DNA of 64,000 bases, from NCBI GenBank assembly GCA_038237665.1, contig JBBRYK010000005.1, positions 8,285-72,284 of the forward strand, in the 5' to 3' direction. Source of the DNA: JBBRYK01 sp038237665. Lineage in GTDB: Bacteria > Actinomycetota > Thermoleophilia > Gaiellales > Gaiellaceae. Below the pieces are notes generated by a model. That model made no database searches. It saw only the letters and a program-made list of their open reading frames with translations, and had not been told where the DNA came from. Shown here piece after piece: positions 27,305-35,064 of the stretch; positions within the stretch are counted from its first letter, which is position 1; each line of letters starts with the position of its first letter. A program made the position numbers and the translations under genes.

Positions 27305-28554
27305 CCGCGGAGCTGCCGCGGCTCGGTGAGCAGACCGAGCTCGGCGATGTCGCGCCGGAAGAAGAGCGATGTCGTCCAGTCTGCGACCACGCGCAGCTTT
27401 CGGGTCAGGAGCGGCAGCTGGTACAGGTGGTACGTCCGGGTGACGAACCAGCCGGGGAACCCGCGGATGTGCAGGCCGAAGACCTCGGCGATCCCCTTGA
27501 AACGGCCGAGGGTCGCCACCTGGCCGAGCATCCGGTAGCGGTACGGGCGTCGCTCTCCGCCGGCGAGGTTCCGGGCCAGCCGCCTGGCCTGGCGAAGCGC
27601 GTGCTGGCAGGTCGGGGGGTCGGGCCGATCCGGCGTCGCCGCGTTCGGGACGCGCGCGCAGTCGCCCAGCGCCCAGAGGTGCTCGTGGCCCTCGATGCGC
27701 AGGCTCTCGTCCACCCTGACCCGGCCCCGCTCGTCGAGGGGCAGCCCGAGCTCGGCGACGAGGGGATGGGCGCGCACGCCTGCTGTCCAGACGACCGTGT
27801 TCGTGAGCAGCCGGTCGCCGTCCGAGAGCACGGCTGCGTGTGGTTCCAGCTCCTCCAGCGTCGTCCCGACACGGATGTCGACCCCACGGCGTGCGAGCTG
27901 GCGGGCCGCGTAGTCGCCGAGACGCATGGGGATCTCGGGCAGGATCTTCGGGGCGGCGTCCACGAGCACCCAGTGCTGCGGCTCGTCGCGAAGTGACGGG
28001 TAGTAGCGCAACGCGTCGCGCACGAGGTCGGAGAGCTCGGCGAGCGCCTCGACGCCGGCGTAGCCGGCACCGACGAACACGAACGTCAGCTCGAGCCGGC
28101 GGTGCCCCTCCGAGGGTGCGGCGACGGCCGCCTCGAGCCTTCGGAGGACATGGTTTCGCAGGTGGATCGCATCGGCGAGGGACTTGAAGCCTAGGGCGTG
28201 CTCGGCGAGGCCCGGAATGGGCAGCGTGCGCGACACCGCGCCGAGCGCGACGACCAGGTCCCGATAGGTGAGGGCGACGAGTCCACCCTCCGTCTCGACC
28301 TGGACGCGGCGGCGCTCGAGGTCGACCTCGAGCGCCCGCCCGAGCACGAGGTCCGCGTGCGGGCACATCATCCGGAGCGGGACGACGACGTGTCGCGGCT
28401 CGAGGGTTCCCGAGGCCGCCTCCGGCAGCATCGGGGTGTAGAGCATGAAGTTCTCGGGACTGACGATCGTTGCGCCGCGCTGCCCGAGCAGGCGCGCGAC
28501 GTACCCGCCTGCGAAGCCGCCGCCGAGGATCAGGGTGCCGCCGCGCGCTTCCAA
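27301..28554 (-). CDS. Type II NADH dehydrogenase-like FAD oxidoreductase
   Basis: Two-dinucleotide-binding oxidoreductase of 417 residues resembling NDH-2, which passes electrons from NADH to quinone without pumping protons. The FAD motif is TLILGGGFAGGYVARLLG, the NAD(P) motif TFVFVGAGYAGVEALAEL, and the second FAD segment HLWALGDCARVP. The C terminus (YHLYQLPLLTRKLRVVADWT) has the amphipathic or hydrophobic character used for membrane attachment. TTG at 28554 starts the protein so that the FAD loop lies at residue ~8. Acceptor and NADH/NADPH preference not visible. Confidence 0.86.
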   Translation of the reverse strand: MEARGGTLILGGGFAGGYVARLLGQRGATIVSPENFMLYTPMLPEAASGTLEPRHVVVPLRMMCPHADLVLGRALEVDLERRRVQVETEGGLVALTYRDLVVALGAVSRTLPIPGLAEHALGFKSLADAIHLRNHVLRRLEAAVAAPSEGHRRLELTFVFVGAGYAGVEALAELSDLVRDALRYYPSLRDEPQHWVLVDAAPKILPEIPMRLGDYAARQLARRGVDIRVGTTLEELEPHAAVLSDGDRLLTNTVVWTAGVRAHPLVAELGLPLDERGRVRVDESLRIEGHEHLWALGDCARVPNAATPDRPDPPTCQHALRQARRLARNLAGGERRPYRYRMLGQVATLGRFKGIAEVFGLHIRGFPGWFVTRTYHLYQLPLLTRKLRVVADWTTSLFFRRDIAELGLLTEPRQLRG

Positions 28555-28587
28555 GCGCCTAGCATTGCACCGCGGCCGCGGAAGGAG

Positions 28588-28743
28588 TTAGAGCCTGCGG
28601 CGGCTGTCGGAGAAGAAGAAGACGATCAGCCAGACCAGCGCGGCGATCACCGCGAGGATGAACAGCCACTTGACGATTACGATCGCGAGCCAGATGAACA
28701 ACGCGACCGCCAAGGCGATCAGGATCAGCAGCGCGATCGGCAC
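28588..28743 (-). CDS. Small two-helix membrane protein (51 aa)
   Basis: A short open frame of 51 residues: VPIALLILIALAVALFIWLA, a central IVIVKWLFILAVIAALVWLI segment, then FFFSDSRRRL. It would make a hairpin of two membrane helices broken by one lysine, with a basic C-terminal tail that favours the cytoplasm. GTG 28743 has a good Shine-Dalgarno (AGGA, 7 nt spacing). It lies 33 nt upstream of the ndh start on the same strand. No named family is recognised with certainty. Confidence 0.68.
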   Translation of the reverse strand: MPIALLILIALAVALFIWLAIVIVKWLFILAVIAALVWLIVFFFSDSRRRL

Positions 28744-28782
28744 GCTTCGATCCTAGCCACGGATCCCCCCTTACACATTCGC

Positions 28783-28802
28783 AACGGGGTCCACACCCCG
28801 TT
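28783..28802. repeat. Perfect inverted repeat after the helicase gene
   Basis: AACGGGGT and ACCCCGTT (8-bp arms, 4-base loop CCAC) form a stable hairpin about 30 nt beyond the helicase stop and upstream of the 51-aa gene. There is no T-run on the minus strand, so it is not a classical intrinsic terminator. It may still stall transcription or protect the 3' end. Confidence 0.5.
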
Positions 28803-28831
28803 ACGAGATCGTGACGCGGAGCGCGCGGAAG

Positions 28832-31072
28832 TCAGGCGCCGTCGCCCATCCGCCGGAGCAAAGTGAGGGCGCCGCGCTTGTCGAGCGGCTCGTTCAGGTT
28901 TCCGCACTTCGGGCTCTGGACGCACGAGGGGCAGCCGTGGTCGCACGGGCACCCGGCGAGGAGCTTCGCCGTGTCGCCGACCCAGCCCTCGAATTGCTCG
29001 AACCCGCGCTCGGTGATGCCGACACCGCCCGGATGCCCGTCGTAGACGAAGATCGTCGGCCGCCCGGTCTGGAAATGCAGGTTCGTCGACAGGCCGCCGA
29101 TGTCCCAGCGATCGCACATTGCCCAGAGTGGCAACAGTGCGATCAGCGCGTGCTCGGCCGCGTGCAGCGTGCCCAGCAGCACAGGCATGTGCTCGAGGGC
29201 CCGGAGCTGCTCCGGCTCCGGGCAGAACCAGACCGCCTCGGTCTCGAACACCGTCTCGGGGAGGTCTAGCGGGTTGAGGTCGACCGCTTCCTGGGTCTGG
29301 ATCGACTTACGCTGATACGCGACGACCTGTTCCGAGACGGACACGGCCCCGAAGGACAGCTCGAGGCCGAGCCGCGGCTCCACGCGGGCGGGCTCGACGA
29401 TCGTCGTTGCCGTCTCCTTCTTGACCTGCGTGTAGTAGTCGCCGTCGAAGGGACGGACGAGGGCGGTTCGCAGCTCGAGGTCGAGCTTTGTGACGAGGTA
29501 CGCCTGCCCCAGGTGGAGGTAGACAGCGCCCTCGTGGACGGTCGAGTAGGCCCGCGCCCGTTCGACCAGGCCGAGCAGCGAACCCGTGTCCAGGTCGACC
29601 ACGGTGAAAGCGTCGGCCTCCGCCGAGCGAAGCGACACCCGTGCCGCGGGGTAGTCACGGCCGGCCCAGACGAACCCCGCCTTCGTGTGTCGTAGCTCCG
29701 GCAGAAGCTCCGCCCGTTCGAGTGCCCGATCGCCCAGGACTGCACGATCCCTGTCATCGAGGGGGGCCTCGAACGCTGCCGCGAGAACGTGCCCGTCGAG
29801 GACGCGCACGTTCTCGTGGTCGAGGATGGCAGCCTCGACCCGCCGGCCGAGCAGCGTCTCCGGCTCGCGCATGAAGTACTGGTCGAGGGCGTCCTCGCTC
29901 GCCACGAGCACCGCGAGGCCGTGCCCGCGCCGCCCCGCGCGGCCCCACTGCTGACGCAGGCTGGCAACGGTGCCGGGGAACCCGACCGACAGGACGCAGT
30001 CGAGCAGCCCGACGTCGATGCCCAGCTCGAGCGCGTCGGTCGCACTCACGCCGAGCAATTCGCCCTCGACGAGCCTTCGCTCGATCTCCCGCCGCTGCTG
30101 AGGCGTGTAGCCCGCGCGGTAGGGCGAGAGCCGCGACGCCAGCTCCGCGTCGAGCCGCTCCGCCGTGAAACGGTGGATCAGCTCGGCGGCCTTGCGGCTC
30201 TTGGCGAAGCAGAGCGTCCGCAGGCCACGCTCGACGAGCGTTGCCATCAGCCGGGACGCCTCGCCCAGCGGGCTCGCGCGCAGCCCGAGCTCGTCGTCCA
30301 GCAGCTCCGGGTTCCACAGCGCAATCGTCCGTTCGGCCCGCGGCGCCGCGTCACGCTCGACGACCGTCGCCTCGACGCCGACCAGCGAGTGCACGAGCTC
30401 GCCCGGGTTGGCGATCGTCGCCGAGGCAAGCAGAAACTGCGGCTCGGCTCCGTACACCCCCGCGAGCCGCCGCAGCCGCCGCAGCACGTTTCCGACCTGC
30501 GAGCCGAACACGCCGCGGTAGACGTGGGCCTCGTCGACCACCACGTAGCGCAGGTTGGCCAGCATGTCCCCCCACCGGTCGTGGTGGGGCAGCACGCCGA
30601 CGTGAAGCATGTCCGGGTTGGTCAGGATCGCATTCGCCCACTTGCGGATCTGCCAGCGCCGGTCCGTCGGCGTGTCGCCGTCGTAGATCGCCGGCCGGAC
30701 CGACCGGACGCCGTACGCGGCGAGAGCTCGCGCCTGGTCCTGAGCTAGCGCCTTCGTCGGATACAGGTAGAGCACGCGCTGCTTGGGCTCTCGCGCCAGC
30801 GCGTCCAGCACCGGCAGGTTGAAGGCGAGCGTCTTGCCAGAGGCCGTGCCCGTCGCGACGACGACATGCTCCCCACGAGCGGCCGCTTCCCAGGCCTCGA
30901 GCTGGTGGGCGTAGAGCGACCCGACGCCCGCTGCGCTCAGCGCTTTGGCGACCTTCTGGTCGAGCTCCTCGGGGAACGGGTACGACCGCGCGCTCCGCGC
31001 AGGCTCGCCGCCCAGGTAGGCGACCTGCTCCGCCTCGAGCAGGTCTTCCCAGAGCGCAGGTGCGACCGTCAA
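28832..31072 (-). CDS. MrfA/YprA-like DEAD/DEAH-box helicase with C-terminal cysteine cluster
   Basis: A 746-residue superfamily 2 helicase. Motif I is ATGTASGKT (residues 73-81), motif II DEAH, motif III SAT, and motif VI QQWGRAGRRG. The C-terminal region (DUF1998-like) ends with the cysteine cluster CPCDHGCPSCVQSPKCGN, the metal-binding signature of MrfA. Bacillus MrfA is a 3'-5' helicase for mitomycin-type crosslink repair, so a DNA repair role is likely by family. TTG 31072 overlaps the stop of an upstream methyltransferase remnant (TTGA), implying the two were once coupled. Confidence 0.9.
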   Translation of the reverse strand: MTVAPALWEDLLEAEQVAYLGGEPARSARSYPFPEELDQKVAKALSAAGVGSLYAHQLEAWEAAARGEHVVVATGTASGKTLAFNLPVLDALAREPKQRVLYLYPTKALAQDQARALAAYGVRSVRPAIYDGDTPTDRRWQIRKWANAILTNPDMLHVGVLPHHDRWGDMLANLRYVVVDEAHVYRGVFGSQVGNVLRRLRRLAGVYGAEPQFLLASATIANPGELVHSLVGVEATVVERDAAPRAERTIALWNPELLDDELGLRASPLGEASRLMATLVERGLRTLCFAKSRKAAELIHRFTAERLDAELASRLSPYRAGYTPQQRREIERRLVEGELLGVSATDALELGIDVGLLDCVLSVGFPGTVASLRQQWGRAGRRGHGLAVLVASEDALDQYFMREPETLLGRRVEAAILDHENVRVLDGHVLAAAFEAPLDDRDRAVLGDRALERAELLPELRHTKAGFVWAGRDYPAARVSLRSAEADAFTVVDLDTGSLLGLVERARAYSTVHEGAVYLHLGQAYLVTKLDLELRTALVRPFDGDYYTQVKKETATTIVEPARVEPRLGLELSFGAVSVSEQVVAYQRKSIQTQEAVDLNPLDLPETVFETEAVWFCPEPEQLRALEHMPVLLGTLHAAEHALIALLPLWAMCDRWDIGGLSTNLHFQTGRPTIFVYDGHPGGVGITERGFEQFEGWVGDTAKLLAGCPCDHGCPSCVQSPKCGNLNEPLDKRGALTLLRRMGDGA

Positions 31073-31364
31073 GTGCGTGCCGCCAGGGCGACGATGTGCG
31101 GGTACTCGAGTGTCCCGGCAACCGGCTCCTCGAAGCGCTCGAGCCGGAAGCCGGCGTCGAACGAGCCGCCGTCGAAGGGCACGTCTTTGCAGTCTGCGCG
31201 GACGACGTCACACCCCCGCTCGCGTGCCAGCCGGAGCTGGCCTTCCGAGACGTCGACGCCGCTCGTCGTCCAGCCCGCCTCGGCGGCGGCGAGCATGTTC
31301 AGACCGCCTCCGCAGCCGATGTCGAGCCGTCGTACCACTGGGCGATTCCGTCGTAGGCGGTCAC
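31069..31364 (-). pseudogene. Decayed class I SAM-dependent methyltransferase
   Basis: Pieces of one methyltransferase are visible in order. VTAYDGIAQWYD (from GTG 31364) is a typical N terminus; the frame then changes at about 31330, with some 30 residues missing before RLDIGCGGGLNMLAAAEAGW (SAM motif I). SGVDVSEGQLRLARERG and DCKDVPFDGGSFDA (motifs II-III) follow. The next residues, GFRLERFEEPVAGTLEYPHI, belong to a family C terminus, so about 100 residues are missing between FDA and GFRL. Two deletions, one out of frame, make it non-functional. Position upstream of the helicase with TTGA overlap suggests a former operon partner. Confidence 0.75.
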
Positions 31365-31382
31365 GAATTCGATAATGCCAGC

Positions 31383-32147
31383 ATGGTTGCGCGCTGCCTC
31401 ACGATCGCAGGCTCGGACTCCGGCGGCGGAGCAGGGATCCAGGCCGACCTGAAGGCCTTTGCGGCGGCGGGTTGCTACGGGATGAGCGCGATCGTCGCGC
31501 TGACCGCGCAGAACACTCGTGAGGTCCGGTCCGTGCACGAGGCTCCGCCCGACTTCGTGCGCGAGCAGCTGGAGGCGGTCTTCGAGGACATCGGGGTCGA
31601 CGCGGCCAAGACCGGGATGCTCTTCTCCCGCCGGACGATCGAAACCGTTGCCGGCTTTCTGGCGGAGCACCCCGTCCCACTCGTGGTCGACCCGGTGATG
31701 GTCGCCAGCTCCGGTGCCCGGCTCCTCCAGGCTGACGCGGTCGAGACGCTCGTGGCACAGCTCTTCCCGCTCGCGACGGTCGTGACGCCGAACCTGCCCG
31801 AAGCCCGCGCGCTCGTCGGTGAGGGCGAGCCGGCGGAGCTGGCCAGGCGGATCCACGAGCTCGGCGCGGCCGCGGTCATCGTCACGGGGGGCCACGCGGA
31901 CGAGCCCGCCGACGTGCTTTACGACGGCCGCGAAGTAGTCGCTATCCGGGTGGCGCGGCACGAGAGCGGGGCGACGCACGGTGCGGGCTGCACCCACTCG
32001 GCCACGCTCGCAGCCCTGCTCGCCCGAGGGTTCTCGCTGCAGGACGCGGCCTTCGAGGCCGCTCGCGTCGCTTCGGAGGCAGTGGAGCACGGCCTCGCCG
32101 GGCTCGGCGCCGGCGAGGGCCCCGTCGACGTTCTTCGCCTCGCGTGA
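31383..32147 (+). CDS. thiD: Hydroxymethylpyrimidine (phosphate) kinase ThiD
   Basis: Phosphorylates HMP and HMP-P in thiamine synthesis. 254 residues of the ribokinase fold: CLTIAGSDSGGGAGIQADLK at the N terminus, VVDPVMVASSGARLL, and the anion-hole motif THGAGCTHSATLAALLARG. The ATG at 31383 starts just before the first strand; the divergent methyltransferase remnant lies only 18 nt away. The stop overlaps the thiL start (GTGA), making a thiD-thiL pair. Confidence 0.93.
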   Translation: MVARCLTIAGSDSGGGAGIQADLKAFAAAGCYGMSAIVALTAQNTREVRSVHEAPPDFVREQLEAVFEDIGVDAAKTGMLFSRRTIETVAGFLAEHPVPLVVDPVMVASSGARLLQADAVETLVAQLFPLATVVTPNLPEARALVGEGEPAELARRIHELGAAAVIVTGGHADEPADVLYDGREVVAIRVARHESGATHGAGCTHSATLAALLARGFSLQDAAFEAARVASEAVEHGLAGLGAGEGPVDVLRLA

Positions 32148-32959
32148 GCCTGCTCGACGTGGGCGAGGAAGGCTTTCTGGCCGAGCTTCGGCGTCTCGGC
32201 CTCGCCCGGCTGATCGAGGACGACGCTGCCCTCTTGGCCGGGGGCGTCGTCGCGACCGCGGACGTCCTCGTCGAGGGCGTTCACTTCCTCCTCGACAGGA
32301 TCTCATGGCGTGACCTCGGCTTTCGCGCCGCGGCGGTGAACCTGAGCGACCTCGCCGCCAGCGGCGCGCGGCCGGACGGCCTGCTCGTCGTGCTCGGAGC
32401 GCCGGCCCAGACGATGGCGGAGGACGTACTCGCGATGTACGAAGGCCTGGCCGAAGCGGGCGTGCCCGTCGTGGGGGGCGACACGTCGCTCGCCAACCGC
32501 CTCTTCGTCAGCGTGACGGCGCTCGGCCGCTCCGAACGGGTCCCGGGGCGGGGCGGCGCCCGTCCAGGTGATGCCGTCGTCGTCACCGGCGCGCTCGGAG
32601 CGTCCGGCGCCGCTTTTCGTGCCGGCCGCTACGTCCGCCCACCGCTTCGCCTGGCCGAAGGCCGGGAGCTCGCCGCGCACGCTCACGCGCTGACCGACAT
32701 CTCCGACGGCCTCGCGGTCGATGCCGGCCACCTCGCCTCGCGCTCGGGCTGCCGGCTGGAGATCGAGCTCGAGCGCGTCCCGCTGGCAGAGGGCGCCGAG
32801 CTCCGGGACCTCTCCTTCGGCGAGGACTACGAGCTGCTCGCGGCCGTCGAGGATCCCGGGCGGTTCAGGGTGATCGGCCGCTGCGTCGAGGGCGAGGGGG
32901 CGGCCTTCACGCTCGCGGGCGAGCCGTACGAGCTGACGGGCTACCGGCACTTCGGCTAA
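32144..32959 (+). CDS. thiL: Thiamine-monophosphate kinase ThiL
   Basis: Final kinase making thiamine diphosphate from TMP, 271 residues. IEDDAALL, TADVLVEGVHFLLDR, AVNLSDLAASGARPDGLLV, VVGGDTSLANRLFVSVTALG, and LTDISDGLAVDAGHLASRSG are all family motifs, with the acidic metal ligands kept. FGEDYELLAAV marks the C-terminal domain. GTG 32144 is set by overlap with thiD. The protein is ~40 residues shorter than many ThiL proteins, mostly through shorter loops. Confidence 0.92.
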   Translation: MSLLDVGEEGFLAELRRLGLARLIEDDAALLAGGVVATADVLVEGVHFLLDRISWRDLGFRAAAVNLSDLAASGARPDGLLVVLGAPAQTMAEDVLAMYEGLAEAGVPVVGGDTSLANRLFVSVTALGRSERVPGRGGARPGDAVVVTGALGASGAAFRAGRYVRPPLRLAEGRELAAHAHALTDISDGLAVDAGHLASRSGCRLEIELERVPLAEGAELRDLSFGEDYELLAAVEDPGRFRVIGRCVEGEGAAFTLAGEPYELTGYRHFG

Positions 32960-33003
32960 TCGCTTGCAGAACCGGTGTCGGACGGGCACCGTAGAGGAGA
33001 CGG

Positions 33004-34050
33004 ATGGCGCGCTTTGTCATCAGACGAGTCCTGTGGGCGGGGGCGCTGTTCCTCGTCGTCACGTTTGCCGTCTACGTCCTCTACTTCATCCTGCCCACCG
33101 ACCGCTCGCGCTTCATCAGGCGGACCGAGGCGAACCCGACGGAGGTTCGCGAGGCACTCCGGATCAACGGCCCGATCTACAAGGAGTACGGCACCTTCGT
33201 CTGGAACATCGTCCGCCACGGCTTCGTCGGGTACTCGTTCGTCAATCGCGAGGCCGTGACCTCGAAGATCGGCCGCGCCCTGCCGATCACCGCGTCGCTC
33301 GTCATCGGCGGCGTCCTGTTCTGGCTCGCGATCGCCGTCCCCGTGGGGATTCTCTCGGCCATCCGGCCACGCTCGCTCTTAGACAGGGTGGCGATGATCC
33401 TCGTCCTGCTCGGCATCTCGGCCCATCCGGTCTGGATCGGCCTGATGGCTTCCTACCTGCTCGGCTTCAAGCTGCACGTGATGCCGCTGGGCGGCTACTG
33501 CTCGGTCTTCGACCCGACCGTCGGCTGCGGCGGCCCCGTGCAGTGGGCGTACCACATGCTCCTGCCCTGGCTGACCTTCGCCGCCTATTTCGCCGCCGTG
33601 TACGCGCGCATGATTCGCGCCTCGGTCCTCGAGTCGCTGGACGAGGACTACGTGCGGACGGCCCGCGCCAAGGGCGCGCCCGAGCACAAGGTCCTGCGGA
33701 AGCACGTTCTCCGCAACGCGTTGCTGCCCGTCGTGACGATGCTCGGGATGGACATGGGGATCGCCTTCGGCGGCGCGCTCTTCGTCGAGACCGCGTTCGG
33801 GCTCAACGGGCTCGGCCTGCTCATCCGGAGGGCGCTCCAGCAGCAGGACCTACCGGTGATTCTCGGGGTAACCGTCTGCGCCACGACCGCGATCCTGCTC
33901 TTCAACATGGTCGTCGACATCCTCTACGCGTACATGGACCCCCGGATCGGCATCCGTCAGGGCCGCGGGCTGCACGCAGAGTCGCGGGAGGTTCCGTCCC
34001 GCTCGTCTCAGCCGGCGCTCGTCAGCCAGGGCGCCCAGACCCTCTCGTAG
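33004..34050 (+). CDS. Orphan DppB-type ABC transporter permease
   Basis: A 348-residue inner-membrane permease of the peptide/nickel/glutathione class. The N-terminal helix (FVIRRVLWAGALFLVVTFAV) is followed by a long extracytoplasmic loop and five further helices. The EAA loop that contacts the ATPase reads EDYVRTARAKGAPEHKVLRK. A strong AGAGGAGA site precedes the ATG. No dppC, ATPase or binding-protein gene is adjacent: thiL is upstream and convergent trxA overlaps its 3' end by 43 nt. Function alone is not possible; partners must be encoded elsewhere. Confidence 0.88.
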   Translation: MARFVIRRVLWAGALFLVVTFAVYVLYFILPTDRSRFIRRTEANPTEVREALRINGPIYKEYGTFVWNIVRHGFVGYSFVNREAVTSKIGRALPITASLVIGGVLFWLAIAVPVGILSAIRPRSLLDRVAMILVLLGISAHPVWIGLMASYLLGFKLHVMPLGGYCSVFDPTVGCGGPVQWAYHMLLPWLTFAAYFAAVYARMIRASVLESLDEDYVRTARAKGAPEHKVLRKHVLRNALLPVVTMLGMDMGIAFGGALFVETAFGLNGLGLLIRRALQQQDLPVILGVTVCATTAILLFNMVVDILYAYMDPRIGIRQGRGLHAESREVPSRSSQPALVSQGAQTLS

Positions 34051-34334
34051 TGCGACCGCGGCCGGGCGCCGACGACCGTCTCCCTCGCTTCCCCGCCCTG
34101 GAAGAGGATCGCGGTGGGGATGGAGAGCACGCCGAACCGGGACGCGTTCAGCGGATGGTCGTCGATGTTCACCTTCGTGAAGACGACGCGGCCCTCGTGC
34201 TCGTCCTCGAGCTGCTCGAGGATTCCGGTCACCGCGTGGCAGGGGCCGCACCACGGCGCCCAGAAGTCGACCACGACCGGGAGGTCCGACTGGAGGACGT
34301 CCCGGTCGAACGTTTCGTCGGTGACCTCGAACAT
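34008..34334 (-). CDS. trxA: Thioredoxin
   Basis: A 108-residue thioredoxin. The active site is FWAPWCGPC with C29 and C32, the buried acid is D23 (VVDFW), and the cis-proline segment reads VLSIPTAILFQGG. There is no signal peptide, so it is cytoplasmic and accepts electrons from thioredoxin reductase. ATG 34334 has TATAAC 7 nt upstream and no Shine-Dalgarno, consistent with a leaderless message. The C terminus overlaps the convergent permease gene. Confidence 0.93.
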   Translation of the reverse strand: MFEVTDETFDRDVLQSDLPVVVDFWAPWCGPCHAVTGILEQLEDEHEGRVVFTKVNIDDHPLNASRFGVLSIPTAILFQGGEARETVVGARPRSHYERVWAPWLTSAG

Positions 34335-34342
34335 GGAGACAG

Positions 34343-35059
34343 TTATAGACGTCCGGCCAGGGCACGGAGCCGTAGCGCCGGCACCTGCCGGGCAGCCTCG
34401 AGCACGATCCGGCCGCTCATCTTCGAGGTTCCGGCCTCGCGGTCGGAGAACGTGATCGGCACCTCGATGACCCGGAAGCCGGCGCGCAGGGCGCGGTACG
34501 TCGTCTCGATCTGGAACGCGTAGCCGAGCGACGAGATGCCGTCCAGGTCGATCCGCTCGAGCACGGCACGGCGATAGCACTTGAAGCCGCCGGTGAGGTC
34601 GCGGACCGGGACGCCGAGCAGGACGCGGGCATAGAACGAACCCGCCCAGGAGACGAAGCGCCGTCCGGCGCCCCAGCTCACGACCGAGCCGCCCGGGATG
34701 TAGCGGGAGCCGAGCACGAGGTCGGCGTTCGCAGCCTCGGCGAGGAGACGGGGGACGTCTGCCGGATCGTGCGAGAAGTCGCAGTCCATCTCGAGAATCA
34801 GCTCCGCGCCGTCCGCGAGCGCGCGCCTGAACCCGGCCAGGTAGGCAGGCCCGAGGCCCTCCTTCTCCCTGCGGTGGAGGACGTCGACAAAGCCGAGGTC
34901 GGCGGCGAGCCGGTCGGCCAGCTCCCCCGTCCCGTCGGGTGAGGCGTCGTCGATGACGAGGACGCGGCCGTCTGGAGGGAGGACTGCAGCCAGCGCCTTG
35001 AGCATCGGCTCCAGGTTCTCGCGCTCGTTGTAAGTTGGAAGACAGATGACCGGTTTCAT
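34343..35059 (-). CDS. Polyprenol-phosphate mannosyltransferase (DPM1-like GT2)
   Basis: A family 2 glycosyltransferase of 238 residues with the DPM1 pattern: ICLPTYNERENLEPMLKAL, VLVIDDASPDGTGELADRL, ILEMDCDFSHDP (the DXD-like motif), SRYIPGGSVVSWG and SFYARVLLGVPVRDLTGGFK. It has no C-terminal membrane helices, unlike Ppm1 fusions. The likely reaction is transfer of mannose from GDP-mannose to polyprenyl phosphate for envelope glycosylation. ATG 35059 is only 5 bases from the divergent polX start, leaving no room for separate promoters. Confidence 0.88.
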   Translation of the reverse strand: MKPVICLPTYNERENLEPMLKALAAVLPPDGRVLVIDDASPDGTGELADRLAADLGFVDVLHRREKEGLGPAYLAGFRRALADGAELILEMDCDFSHDPADVPRLLAEAANADLVLGSRYIPGGSVVSWGAGRRFVSWAGSFYARVLLGVPVRDLTGGFKCYRRAVLERIDLDGISSLGYAFQIETTYRALRAGFRVIEVPITFSDREAGTSKMSGRIVLEAARQVPALRLRALAGRL

Positions 35060-35064
35060 GCCGC

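Noticed and set aside
28783..28802. Classical intrinsic terminator for the helicase gene
   Set aside because: The hairpin is perfect but no T-run follows on the minus strand, so it is listed only as an inverted repeat.
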